NCBI GenBank assembly: GCA_963819735.1
Contig: CAWFXC010000002.1
Span: forward strand, 496,001-560,000
From: CAWFXC01 sp963819735
Lineage (GTDB): Bacteria; Actinomycetota; Acidimicrobiia; IMCC26256; DASPTH01
DNA length: 64,000 bases
Direction of reading: 5' to 3'
A program made the translations under genes and the position numbers. Positions 57,109-64,000 of the stretch are shown piece after piece. The stretch's first letter is position 1, and each line of letters opens with the position of its first letter. A model generated the notes under the pieces. The model ran no database searches. It saw only the letters and a list, made by a program, of their open reading frames with translations, and was not told the DNA's origin.

Positions 57109-58319
57109 AAGTCGACCAACAGGCGCTGCAGACCCCAGATCGCGGTGCCGACGCGCCACGGCGCGGGGTCGTCGACCGCAGCGAGTCGCAGCTCCGGGAA
57201 CCGCGACACCAACGCGCCGATCGCGACCTGGATCTCCATGCGGGCGACGTTCGCACCGAGGCAGTAATCCGCGCCGTGGCCGAACGCCACGTGCTGGTTG
57301 TCGGGTCGTTCGATGTCGAACCGGTCGGGTCGCGCGAACGCGGTGTCGTCGCGGTTGGCCGATCCGGGCGCCGCGACCACGATGTCGCCGGCGCGGATCA
57401 TCACCCCCGACAACTCGACGTCGTCGGTCGCGACCCACGGCAGGCCGCCACCGGCGCCGAGCGAGATGAACCGGAGAATCTCCTCCACCGCGCCGGGGAG
57501 GAGACCGGGCCGGGCTCGGAGCTTGGCCAGCTCGCCGGGGTTCAGCAGCAGGCAGAGGATGCCCTTGGCGATCTGGTTGGCGGTGGTCTCGAACCCGCCG
57601 ACCAGCACGGTGAACGCGAGGTTCACCAGCTCGGCCTCGGTCAGGGTGTCGCCCCCGTCGCGCACCGCGACGAGCTGCCCGAGGAGGTCGTCGGCCGGCC
57701 GCGCCCGCCGGTCGGCGACCAGCGCTGCGAGGTAGTCGAGCAGGTGCCCGTGCGCGGCGGTGATCTCGTCGGCGCCGAGCGGCGTGGTCGTGATGAACGC
57801 CTGCGACCAGCGCCGGAACTTGTCGCGGTCGGCGAACGACACCCCGAGCAGCTCGCAGATCACCGCGATCGGCAACGGCATGGCCAACTGCTCGATGAGA
57901 TCGGCCGGCGGCCCGGCGGCGGCGATGTCGTCGAGCAGGCCCGCCGCCAGCTCCACGGTGCGCGGCCGCAACTCCTCGGCGTTGCGCACCGTGAACGCCC
58001 GGCTCACCATCTTGCGCAGGCGCACGTGGTCCGGCGGGTCCATGCTCGCGATCGATCCGGCCTGCGCCTGCACATTGATCGGAGTCGAGCGGGGGATGTC
58101 GTCGCCGATGGTTGCGGCGCGACTGAAGCGTGCGTCGGTGTGCACGACCTTCAGGTCGTCATAGCGGGTGACCAACCAGCACGCGCGCCCGTAGGGGTAC
58201 TGCACACGCGACACCGGTTCGTGCTCGCGCAGCTCGCTGAGCAGCGGATCGGGATCGAGACCGGGCGTGGTGACCGACGGAAAGCGGCGCACCACCGCGG
58301 GTTCGGCGCGGTCACCCAC
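57105..58319 (-). CDS. Cytochrome P450
   Basis: A 404-residue soluble P450. I-helix GGFETT (241-246; the usual A-G-x-E-T-T has a glycine first), K-helix EEILR with E280 and R283, and the heme loop FGHGADYCLGANVAR with ligand C353. No membrane anchor, so a bacterial class I enzyme that takes electrons from a ferredoxin; the small ferredoxin at 49867 is a candidate. It hydroxylates a lipophilic substrate; steroids, terpenes or fatty acids are all possible. GTG start lies one base after the stop of the SnoaL-like gene on the same strand. Tail-to-tail four-base overlap with the fused dehydrogenase. Confidence 0.92.
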   Translation of the reverse strand: MGDRAEPAVVRRFPSVTTPGLDPDPLLSELREHEPVSRVQYPYGRACWLVTRYDDLKVVHTDARFSRAATIGDDIPRSTPINVQAQAGSIASMDPPDHVRLRKMVSRAFTVRNAEELRPRTVELAAGLLDDIAAAGPPADLIEQLAMPLPIAVICELLGVSFADRDKFRRWSQAFITTTPLGADEITAAHGHLLDYLAALVADRRARPADDLLGQLVAVRDGGDTLTEAELVNLAFTVLVGGFETTANQIAKGILCLLLNPGELAKLRARPGLLPGAVEEILRFISLGAGGGLPWVATDDVELSGVMIRAGDIVVAAPGSANRDDTAFARPDRFDIERPDNQHVAFGHGADYCLGANVARMEIQVAIGALVSRFPELRLAAVDDPAPWRVGTAIWGLQRLLVDF

Positions 58320-58320
58320 G

Positions 58321-58719
58321 TCAGAGTCCAGCCGGGTCGAACAGCACTTCCTTCGAGAGCATCGAGTCGACGTGCTCGCGGATCTCGGCGACCTTGCCGT
58401 CGCGGCACCGGAACGTCATGCAGTAGTAGTTGTGGTAGTCGTCGCCGACCTTGTTCTTGGCCCGCACCTCGAACTGGTACGCGACCCACTCACCCTCACC
58501 GATCATGAAGTCGACTGTCGAGTCCATGGTGGCGACGTCGTAGATCTGCTCGTGGATGCCGTGGATCTGGTCGTGCAACCCCTCACACGTGAAATTGCCG
58601 TGATCGCCGTAGACCAGCGACGGTGGCACCTTCCACACGAAATCGTCGGTGAGGTACTCCTCGCTCATCCCACTCGCGAAGAACCTCTGCACGATCTCCT
58701 TGGACGATAGCTCGCTCAT
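58321..58719 (-). CDS. SnoaL-like / NTF2-fold protein
   Basis: A 132-residue protein: MSELSSKEIVQRFFASGMSEEYLTDDFVWKVP opens a SnoaL-like barrel, followed by FTCEGLHDQIHGIHEQIYD, VDFMIGEGEWVAYQFEVRAK and a YYCMTFRCRDGKVAEIREHVDS strand, the typical C-terminal pattern. ATG has GGAGGAG six bases upstream. It is coupled to the P450 (one base between stop and start) and is preceded on the same strand by an SDR, 68 bases away. Small SnoaL proteins often isomerise or dehydrate the product of an oxidase or dehydrogenase; here perhaps the P450 product. Exact reaction unknown. Confidence 0.83.
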   Translation of the reverse strand: MSELSSKEIVQRFFASGMSEEYLTDDFVWKVPPSLVYGDHGNFTCEGLHDQIHGIHEQIYDVATMDSTVDFMIGEGEWVAYQFEVRAKNKVGDDYHNYYCMTFRCRDGKVAEIREHVDSMLSKEVLFDPAGL

Positions 58720-58787
58720 GCCAACTCCTCCTGACTCCAGTTCGCGCTGACGTTCGCGTGGGTTCGCGCGCTGATTCTCCGCGGTGG

Positions 58788-59558
58788 TCACGGCCGGATG
58801 GTCGCACCGCCGTCGACGCTGATGACCTGACCGTTGACCCATGCACCGTCGTCGGACATGAGGAACGCGACCATCGCCGCGATGTCCTCGGGTTCGCCGA
58901 GCCGCGGCGAGCGGCCGATACTGAGCGCGTGGTTCCGCAGGGTGTCGTCGAGGTTGTCGCGGATGGCCGGGGTGAGCACCAGACCCGGTGCCACCGCGTT
59001 GGCGCGGATGCCGTCGCGACCCCACCGCGAGGCCACGTGGCGCATGAGCGCGTTGATCCCGCCCTTCGACATGCCGTACGACGGCCGCTGCGGCTCACCC
59101 ACGTGCGCCGCGGCCGAGCTCGTGTAGACGATCGCACCACCACCCGCGGCCAGCATCAGGTCGATCGAGTGCCGGGTGCACAGCAGGTGACCGCGCAGGT
59201 TCACGGAGATGGTGCGGTCGAACACGTCGAGCGGCACCGCGAGCGCGTCGATGTCGAAGCCGATCGTCTCGGGCGAGAGATCGGCCGCGTTGGCGTGCAT
59301 GAGGTCGAGACCACCGAACTCGGCGACCGCCGCCGCGACCAGCGCGGCGACGGAGGCGTCGTCGCTGATGTCGAACTCCACCCCGAGCGCGCGTCCACCG
59401 TCGGCGCGTATCCGGGCCGCCACGTCGAGCGCCCTCGCCCCGACGAGGTCGCCGATGACGACGGCCGCGCCCTCGGCCCCGAGCCGCGTCGCGGTGGCCG
59501 CGCCGATCCCCGATCCTCCACCCGCGACGACCGCGACCTTGTCGGTGAGCCCGCGCAA
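58788..59558 (-). CDS. Short-chain dehydrogenase/reductase
   Basis: A 256-residue FabG-like SDR. I choose TTG 59558 because AGGGGGAA sits six bases before it and it begins at the normal distance from the cofactor motif GGGSGIG; no ATG or GTG is nearby. GDLVGAR after beta-2, NAAD in place of NNAG, serine in TSSAAAH, YGMSK and QVISVDGG are present. An insertion (SPETIGFDIDALAVPLDVFDRT) follows the NAAD motif. First of a minus-strand run with the SnoaL-like gene and the P450. Divergent from the synthetase at 59661. Confidence 0.87.
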   Translation of the reverse strand: MRGLTDKVAVVAGGGSGIGAATATRLGAEGAAVVIGDLVGARALDVAARIRADGGRALGVEFDISDDASVAALVAAAVAEFGGLDLMHANAADLSPETIGFDIDALAVPLDVFDRTISVNLRGHLLCTRHSIDLMLAAGGGAIVYTSSAAAHVGEPQRPSYGMSKGGINALMRHVASRWGRDGIRANAVAPGLVLTPAIRDNLDDTLRNHALSIGRSPRLGEPEDIAAMVAFLMSDDGAWVNGQVISVDGGATIRP

Positions 59559-59647
59559 TGCTTCCCCCTGCCTCGTGAGCCGGCTCAGGCTACCGCCGGC
59601 CACTCCCGACCAACCGCGGACCGGATCCGACGGGTGCCCGGCGATGC

Positions 59648-59653
59648 CATGCT
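59648..59653 (+). promoter_or_regulatory. CATGCT box seven bases before the synthetase start
   Basis: GCCATGCTCT (59646-59655) ends five bases before ATG 59661, which has no ribosome site. The same ten-mer stands at the same distance before ATG 61363. It may be a -10 variant shared by the two genes. Confidence 0.4.
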
Positions 59654-59660
59654 CTGATCG

Positions 59661-61865
59661 ATGCCGTCGGCGTGGCAACTCCGCGAGCCGCTCCCGGAGC
59701 TGGTGGCCCGGTACCGGGCCGCGGGCTGGTGGAACGACGACACCCTCGGGCGCGTCGTGGAACGGGGGATGCGCCGTGCGCCCGGGGTGCCCGCGCGCAT
59801 CTGGTCGGCGACGCGGCCCTGGCACGGCACGATGGGCGACATCCTCGACGGGTCGGCGCGCCTGGCGACCGGTCTGCAGCGGATCGGCGTCGGGCCGGGC
59901 GACGTCGTCGCGGTGCAGCTGCCGAATTGGGTCGAGGGCGCGTTGACGTGGTTCGCGAGCAGCCTGCTCGGTGCGGTCGTCGTACCGGTCGTGCACTACT
60001 ACGGCGCGAGCGAACTCTCGTACATCCTGCAGGAATCCGCGGCGCGCGTCTTCGTGACCACCCGCCGTTTCGGCAGCATGGACTATCTGGCCAACCTCGA
60101 AGTGGTGCGCCCGGCCCTCGACGCGTTGGAGCACGTGATTCTCGTGGGCGAGACAGCCGTCTGCCCGGCGGGCGCGACCGCGTTCGCTGATCTGCTCGAC
60201 GCCGAGCGCCTCGACACCGCAGTGCGCGTCGATCCCGCGAGCCCCGCACTCGTGGCGTACACCTCGGGCACGACCGCCCACCCGAAGGGCGTGATCCAGT
60301 CGCACCGTGCGCTCGGCGCCGAGGTACGCGCCCATCTGCCCGCGCTGATCCCGCCCGGTCGCCGGCCGGTGCTGCTCGGCGCACCGATCAGCCATGCCAC
60401 CGGGATGCTGCTCGGGTTGTTGCTCCCAGCATCGCGCGGCGAGTCGATCCAACTGGTCGACGCGTGGGATCCGGCGGTCGTGCTCGACGCGATGCTGGCC
60501 GACGACTTGTCGGCGGGGAGCGGCGCCACCGTGTTCCTCACCAGCCTCCTCGACCATCCGTCGTTCACCGACGAGCACGCGGCGCAGATGGCGTCGGTGG
60601 TCCTCGGCGGCTCGTCGGTGCCCACCGCGATCGCGGCGCGGGCCGAGTCCCGCGGCATCCGGGTCATCCGCTCCTACGGCCTCACCGAGATGCCGACGGT
60701 CACGGGCGCGGCGCCGGAGGAACCGAGCGAACCCCGCACGAGCACCGACGGGCACGCCCTGCCCGGGGTGGAGATCCGTCTGGTGGGCGACGACGGAGAC
60801 GACGTCGCTCCCGGCGAACCGGGTGAGATCGTCACCCGCGGGCCTGACCTCTTCGCCGGGTACACCGACGCCGCCATCACCGCCGAGTACCTCGATGGCG
60901 ACGGTTGGTTCGCCACCGGCGACGTCGGCGTGGTGCACGACGGATGGCTCGCCATCACCGACCGCACGAAGGACGTGATCATCCGCAACGGTGTGAACGT
61001 GTCGCCCGCGGAAGTCGAGAACGCGCTGCTGCAACTCCCTGCAGTCGCCGAGGTGGCCGTCGTCGGCCGGCCTGATCCGCGCACCGGCGAACACGCTGTC
61101 GCGATGGTGCGCGTGCAGCCGGGCTCTGCGGCACCGGATCTCGCGGCGATTCGCGACCACCTCACCACCGTCGGGCTGGCGCGTCCGAAGTGGCCCGAAG
61201 AAGTGCGTGTCGTCGACGACTTCCCGCGTACGGCGGCGGGCAAGATCAAGAAGTTCGAACTCCGCGCCGATCTGCCGCGACTGATCTCGGTGTGCCGACC
61301 TCGACGACCGAGCGGGCCCACCACATGGCCGGTTTCGTCGATGGTCTGCCATGCTCTAGCGCATGACTGCAGCCGCGCCCGCCACCAAGCCGCTTCCTCC
61401 CGTCGAGCAGGTGCGGCCCGGACTCTGGAGCATCCCGGTCCCCCTCCCGATCCCGTTGCGCTACGTGTTCGTGTACGCGTTCGAGACCGACCGGGGCCCG
61501 TTCATCGTCGACGCGGGATGGAACACCGACGATGCGTTCGACGGTCTCAGCGCAGGGCTCCGGCACGCGGGCTTCGACATCGCCGGCGTGCAGGGCGTGA
61601 TGGTGACGCACATCCACCCCGACCACTACGGCCTCGCCGGGCGCGTGCGCGAGGCGTCGGGGGCGTGGATCGCACTCCACCCCGCCGACGCGGCGCTGAT
61701 CCACGATCGCTACGAGGAACCGTCCGACCTGCTCGAACGTATGGGCGCCATGCTGCGCCGCCTCGGCGCGCCGCCCGACGAGCTCGAGGCCATGCGCAAC
61801 GCGTCGATGCCGGTGCGCCCGTTCGTCGACTTCGTCGAACCCGACGTGCTCATGGAAGACGGTGA
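59661..61865 (+). CDS. Acyl-CoA synthetase with lost stop codon
   Basis: The first ~540 residues are a complete ANL enzyme: AYTSGTTAHPKGV P-loop, SYGLTEMP, GDVGVVHDGWLAITDRTKDVIIRNGVNVSP, and the catalytic-lysine segment FPRTAAGKIKKFELRADL near 61270. Family members stop there. Here the frame runs on for another ~195 residues of Arg/Pro-rich sequence, overlapping the next gene (61363) in a different frame to a stop at 61863. TGA at 61282-61284 would end the protein normally if the frame moved by +1, so I suspect a frame error or stop-loss mutation. It activates a carboxylic acid to CoA ester. A CATGCT box is seven bases upstream of ATG. Confidence 0.85.
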   Translation: MPSAWQLREPLPELVARYRAAGWWNDDTLGRVVERGMRRAPGVPARIWSATRPWHGTMGDILDGSARLATGLQRIGVGPGDVVAVQLPNWVEGALTWFASSLLGAVVVPVVHYYGASELSYILQESAARVFVTTRRFGSMDYLANLEVVRPALDALEHVILVGETAVCPAGATAFADLLDAERLDTAVRVDPASPALVAYTSGTTAHPKGVIQSHRALGAEVRAHLPALIPPGRRPVLLGAPISHATGMLLGLLLPASRGESIQLVDAWDPAVVLDAMLADDLSAGSGATVFLTSLLDHPSFTDEHAAQMASVVLGGSSVPTAIAARAESRGIRVIRSYGLTEMPTVTGAAPEEPSEPRTSTDGHALPGVEIRLVGDDGDDVAPGEPGEIVTRGPDLFAGYTDAAITAEYLDGDGWFATGDVGVVHDGWLAITDRTKDVIIRNGVNVSPAEVENALLQLPAVAEVAVVGRPDPRTGEHAVAMVRVQPGSAAPDLAAIRDHLTTVGLARPKWPEEVRVVDDFPRTAAGKIKKFELRADLPRLISVCRPRRPSGPTTWPVSSMVCHALAHDCSRARHQAASSRRAGAARTLEHPGPPPDPVALRVRVRVRDRPGPVHRRRGMEHRRCVRRSQRRAPARGLRHRRRAGRDGDAHPPRPLRPRRARARGVGGVDRTPPRRRGADPRSLRGTVRPARTYGRHAAPPRRAARRARGHAQRVDAGAPVRRLRRTRRAHGRR
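61350..61355 (+). promoter_or_regulatory. CATGCT box seven bases before the MBL gene start
   Basis: GCCATGCTCT at 61348-61357 precedes ATG 61363 with the same five-base spacing as before the synthetase gene. No ribosome site is present. It suggests a separate transcript for the MBL gene. Confidence 0.4.
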
Positions 61866-62382
61866 CCGGCCCGACATCCCCGGCTGGGACCTCACCGCGC
61901 TCTGGACCCCCGGGCACTCCCCTGGCCACTTGTGCTTCTGGGAGGCGACCAACCGGCTGATGCTCACCGGCGACTGCGTGCTGCCGCGCATCACCCCCAA
62001 CATCAACTACAACCCGCAGACCGGCCCCGACCCGCTGGGCGACTACCTGCGTTCGCTCGAGCGCCTGGCCGACTTCGACGCCGACGAGGCGTTGCCCGCC
62101 CACGAGTGGCGCTACGTCGGGCACCGGGCCCGTCTGCTCGAGATCCGCGCCCACCACGAGCAGCGCTTCATCGAGGTGGTCGACGCGGTGCGCGCCGGCC
62201 ACGACACCGCCTGGGAGGTCGCACCCCGCATGGACTGGTCGCGTCCGTGGGATCAGCTCGACGGCTTCATGCGTCGCTCGGCGATCGGCGAAGCGATGGC
62301 GCACCTCCGAGCGCTCGAGGTGCGCGGCGTGCTGCACGAGGTCACGGGCGAGCCGTCGCGCTGGAAGCTCGTCGAAGCATGA
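61363..62382 (+). CDS. Metallo-beta-lactamase-fold hydrolase
   Basis: A 339-residue MBL-fold enzyme. The metal box is THIHPDHYG (HxHxDH); a second His is in WTPGHSPGHLCFW, an Asp in LTGDCVLP and a His in PAHEWRYVGH. RYVFVYAFETDRGPFIVDAGW is the N-terminal beta-sheet. A C-terminal helical tail (MDWSRPWDQLDGFMRRSAIGEAMAHLRAL) is like that of thioesterase/lactonase-type members. Probable jobs are hydrolysis of a thioester or lactone. It follows the synthetase with a likely promoter of its own. The broken SDR starts 16 bases after its stop. Confidence 0.88.
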   Translation: MTAAAPATKPLPPVEQVRPGLWSIPVPLPIPLRYVFVYAFETDRGPFIVDAGWNTDDAFDGLSAGLRHAGFDIAGVQGVMVTHIHPDHYGLAGRVREASGAWIALHPADAALIHDRYEEPSDLLERMGAMLRRLGAPPDELEAMRNASMPVRPFVDFVEPDVLMEDGDRPDIPGWDLTALWTPGHSPGHLCFWEATNRLMLTGDCVLPRITPNINYNPQTGPDPLGDYLRSLERLADFDADEALPAHEWRYVGHRARLLEIRAHHEQRFIEVVDAVRAGHDTAWEVAPRMDWSRPWDQLDGFMRRSAIGEAMAHLRALEVRGVLHEVTGEPSRWKLVEA

Positions 62383-62398
62383 CCACGAGTTTGCGGGC

Positions 62399-63197
62399 GT
62401 GAGCGTGACCGAGCCGCGGGTCGCGCTCGTCACCGGTGCGAGCCGGGGCATCGGCAAGGCGATCGCACTCGAGCTGTCCCGGTCGGGTTGCGCGGTGGCC
62501 GTGACCGCGCGCACCGTCCAGCGCGACCGACGAGCGCGGGCTCCCCGGCAACCTCGAAGCCACCGTCGCCACGATCGAACTCGACGGCGGACGCGCGTTC
62601 GGGGTGGCGATGGATCTCACCGACGTGGCGTCGATGGAAGCCGCGGTCGCGGCGATCGTCGAACACTTCGGCCGCATCGACGTGCTGGTGAACAACGGCT
62701 TCTACCAGACCGGCGAGAGCCTCCGGCCGTTCCTCGATCAACGATTCGAACACGTCGAGAAGCAGATCGCCGCCAACCTCGTCGCGCCGATGCGCCTGGC
62801 CCGGCTCGTGCTCCCGGGCATGGTCGAGCGCGGGGCCGGCACCATCGTGAACCTCGTGTCAGGCGCGGGACTCGCCGATCCCACGGTGGCCGCGGGGCTG
62901 GGCGGTTGGGGTATCGGGTACGGCACGAGCAAGGGTGGTCTGGTGCGGGTGGCGGGCATCCTGGCGGTCGAGCTGGGCGGAGCCGGCATCCGGGCGTTCA
63001 GCGTCGAGCCCGGTCTCGTCGCCACCGAGCAGTACCTCGTGGGGGTGGAAGCAGGGATCTTCACGCTCGAGGGCAGCGTGCCGCCCGAACACGCGGCCCG
63101 CGCCATCGCCTGGCTGGCGACTTCCCCCGACGCCTCGGAGCTCAACGGCGCGTTGATCTCCGCTCCCGAGTTGGTCGAGCGTCTCGCGCTCGTCTGA
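62399..63197 (+). pseudogene. Short-chain dehydrogenase interrupted by a frameshift
   Basis: GTG 62399 begins a good SDR start (EPRVALVTGASRGIGKAIAL, then SRSGCAVAVTART), but around 62515-62535 the frame is lost. The rest, beginning DERGLPGNLEATVATIELDGG, lies in the next frame and runs to 63197 with NNGFYQTGESL (glycine in place of the usual NNAG), a NLVSGAG serine, YGTSKGG for Tyr-Lys and a normal end. A one-base removal near 62520 would restore a ~265-residue enzyme. So this is a pseudogene, or a sequencing error. Follows the MBL gene closely on the same strand. Confidence 0.78.
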
Positions 63198-63230
63198 AGT
63201 CGAGCGCTGCCGGCCCGCGCCCGCGACGGT

Positions 63231-63236
63231 TACATT
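63231..63236 (+). promoter_or_regulatory. Leaderless-type -10 box of the last SnoaL gene
   Basis: TACATT lies six bases before ATG 63243, with no ribosome site. The same TACATT is found before ATG 22058 with seven-base spacing. Confidence 0.5.
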
Positions 63237-63242
63237 CCGCCG

Positions 63243-63665
63243 ATGCTGCTCGACGTCGCCGACCGCCTGGAGATCCACGAGCTCGCCGCGCGCTACGGCA
63301 AGGCGGTCGACGACCGCGACTGGGAGGCCCTGGCGCGGGTGTTCACCCCGGACGCGCTCTTCGTCATCGGGCGCCCCGACGGCAGCGAGGAGCGCCACCC
63401 CGGCTTCGACGCCATCCGCGCGCTCATGACCGCAGGTCCCCATCCGGTCGCGCATCACGTGACCAACGTGATCATCGACGCCGACGACAACAACACGGCA
63501 CGACTGTTCTTCAAGGTCATCGCACCCGGCCACCGCGGGCGCGCCGGTTCGGCGGACTACTACGACCAGGTCGTGCGCACCGCCGACGGGTGGCGAATTC
63601 GCGAACACCTCGTCACCATTCGGCCCACCGCGCCAACCTCGCCGCGCACGGAGGGCGACCGATGA
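63243..63665 (+). CDS. SnoaL-like / NTF2-fold protein
   Basis: A 140-residue SnoaL_4-type protein: MLLDVADRLEIHELAARYGK is the N-terminal helix, FTPDALFVIG and VAHHVTNVIID are strands of the barrel, and YYDQVVRTADGWRIREHLVTIRP ends it. DRDWEALARVF includes the aspartate often used as a base. It is related in style to the protein at 324. No ribosome site, and a TACATT box six bases before ATG. Its stop overlaps the next crotonase start (ATGA), so the two are coupled. It may act on the same acyl-CoA as a dehydratase or isomerase; this is inference. Confidence 0.83.
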   Translation: MLLDVADRLEIHELAARYGKAVDDRDWEALARVFTPDALFVIGRPDGSEERHPGFDAIRALMTAGPHPVAHHVTNVIIDADDNNTARLFFKVIAPGHRGRAGSADYYDQVVRTADGWRIREHLVTIRPTAPTSPRTEGDR

Positions 63666-64000
63666 GCGACGAATCGTCGCCGGTGTTGTGCGAGATCGCG
63701 GCGGGCGTCGCCACCGTCACGCTCAACCGGCCCGAACGCATGAACGCCTGGACGTACGAGATGGAGGTCGCCTACTTCGACCTCCTCGACGCGCTCGACG
63801 ACGATGCCGACGTGCGCGCGGTCGTGCTCACGGGCGCCGGTCGCGGGTTCTGCCCCGGCCTCGACGCCGCCGTCCTCGCCGATCGCACCCACGGCGTGAA
63901 GGGCCAGGAGGGCGTCGACCGGCCGATGACGTACGCCCGTGCGTTCCGCAAGCCGTTGATCGCCGCCATCAACGGCGGATGCGCGGGGATCGGCCTGATC
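63662..64000 (+). CDS. Enoyl-CoA hydratase/isomerase, 3' end outside the window
   Basis: The first 113 residues of a crotonase. VTLNRPERMNAW, then the oxyanion segment GAGRGFCPGLD, and INGGCAGIGL are visible; the alanine after the cysteine is replaced by proline. The rest of the fold, including the catalytic glutamates, lies beyond base 64000. ATG overlaps the SnoaL stop by four bases, so the pair is co-translated. Confidence 0.86.
   Translation, partial: MSDESSPVLCEIAAGVATVTLNRPERMNAWTYEMEVAYFDLLDALDDDADVRAVVLTGAGRGFCPGLDAAVLADRTHGVKGQEGVDRPMTYARAFRKPLIAAINGGCAGIGLI

Noticed and set aside
61363..62382. Beta-lactamase
   Set aside because: The HxHxDH box is common to the whole MBL superfamily; there is no signal peptide and the context is acyl-CoA metabolism.
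1..64000. Mobile element or genomic island ends (transposase, integrase, tRNA-associated repeats)
   Set aside because: No transposase, integrase, tRNA or flanking direct repeats were seen; codon bias is even throughout.

Overview
This 64-kb window is high-GC DNA from an actinobacterium. I infer an Acidimicrobiia-like or mycobacteria-like soil or aquatic lineage. The reasons are the codon bias (third positions nearly all G or C), the mix of ATG, GTG and TTG starts, F420/FMN-type enzymes (a luciferase-like oxidoreductase and a PPOX-fold protein), TetR regulators, and a density of acyl-CoA enzymes typical of actinobacterial steroid and lipid catabolism regions. The taxonomic guess is not proven by anything in the window. 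I found no rRNA, tRNA, CRISPR array, insertion sequence or phage gene. No stretch longer than 300 bases lacks a gene.

The window is essentially a catabolic island for CoA-linked degradation of hydrophobic acids. It holds seven crotonase-fold genes, five acyl-CoA dehydrogenase genes (one a double-length fusion), nine short-chain dehydrogenases (SDRs), three medium-chain dehydrogenases, two acyl-CoA synthetases, two tandem-fused class III CoA-transferases, a classical thiolase, a thiolase-like/OB-fold pair, two amidohydrolases, two alpha/beta hydrolases, a P450, a 3Fe-4S-type ferredoxin, and a branched-chain-amino-acid-type ABC importer with two binding proteins. Three TetR regulators and one StrR/ParB-like regulator are present.

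Layout. 0-8.2 kb: a cupin end, SnoaL-like protein and alcohol dehydrogenase, a TetR-SDR unit with a stranded Rieske-oxygenase C-terminal domain, a membrane desaturase, a fused CoA-transferase and a 2-keto-4-pentenoate-hydratase-like enzyme. 8.3-13.9 kb: a tightly overlapping operon (quinone-reductase-like MDR, SDR, acyl-CoA dehydrogenase, HAD, APH-type kinase, TetR). Its dehydrogenase-HAD-kinase trio is the split equivalent of animal ACAD10 and suggests 4-hydroxyacyl-CoA catabolism. 13.9-22 kb: a binding protein, a 50-residue membrane peptide, an LLM oxidoreductase, divergent SDRs around an operator-like palindrome, a secreted DUF5979-like protein, thiolase, VOC protein and alcohol dehydrogenase. 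22-29.4 kb: an orphan molybdenum hydroxylase large subunit, crotonases, a dehydrogenase and an acyl-CoA synthetase. 29.4-45.2 kb: amidohydrolase/SDR and amidohydrolase/dehydrogenase operons, a second fused CoA-transferase and the StrR-like regulator. 45.4-51.4 kb: TetR, LivF, a one-polypeptide LivH-LivM-LivG, ferredoxin and the Liv binding protein. 51.5-64 kb: a DUF35/Ltp-like retro-aldolase-type pair, thioesterase, crotonase, fused dehydrogenase, P450, and a further synthetase/MBL/SDR/SnoaL/crotonase run cut by the window end.

Three features recur. Many starts lack a Shine-Dalgarno sequence and sit 6-7 bases after a TANNNT-like -10 box, which suggests leaderless transcripts. Short 11- and 14-base tandem repeats sit at gene ends and starts. 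Three genes (alpha/beta hydrolase at 36.9 kb, synthetase end at 61.3 kb, SDR at 62.4 kb) carry breaks that would each be repaired by the same +1 frame change. This points either to decay or to a systematic sequencing artefact.
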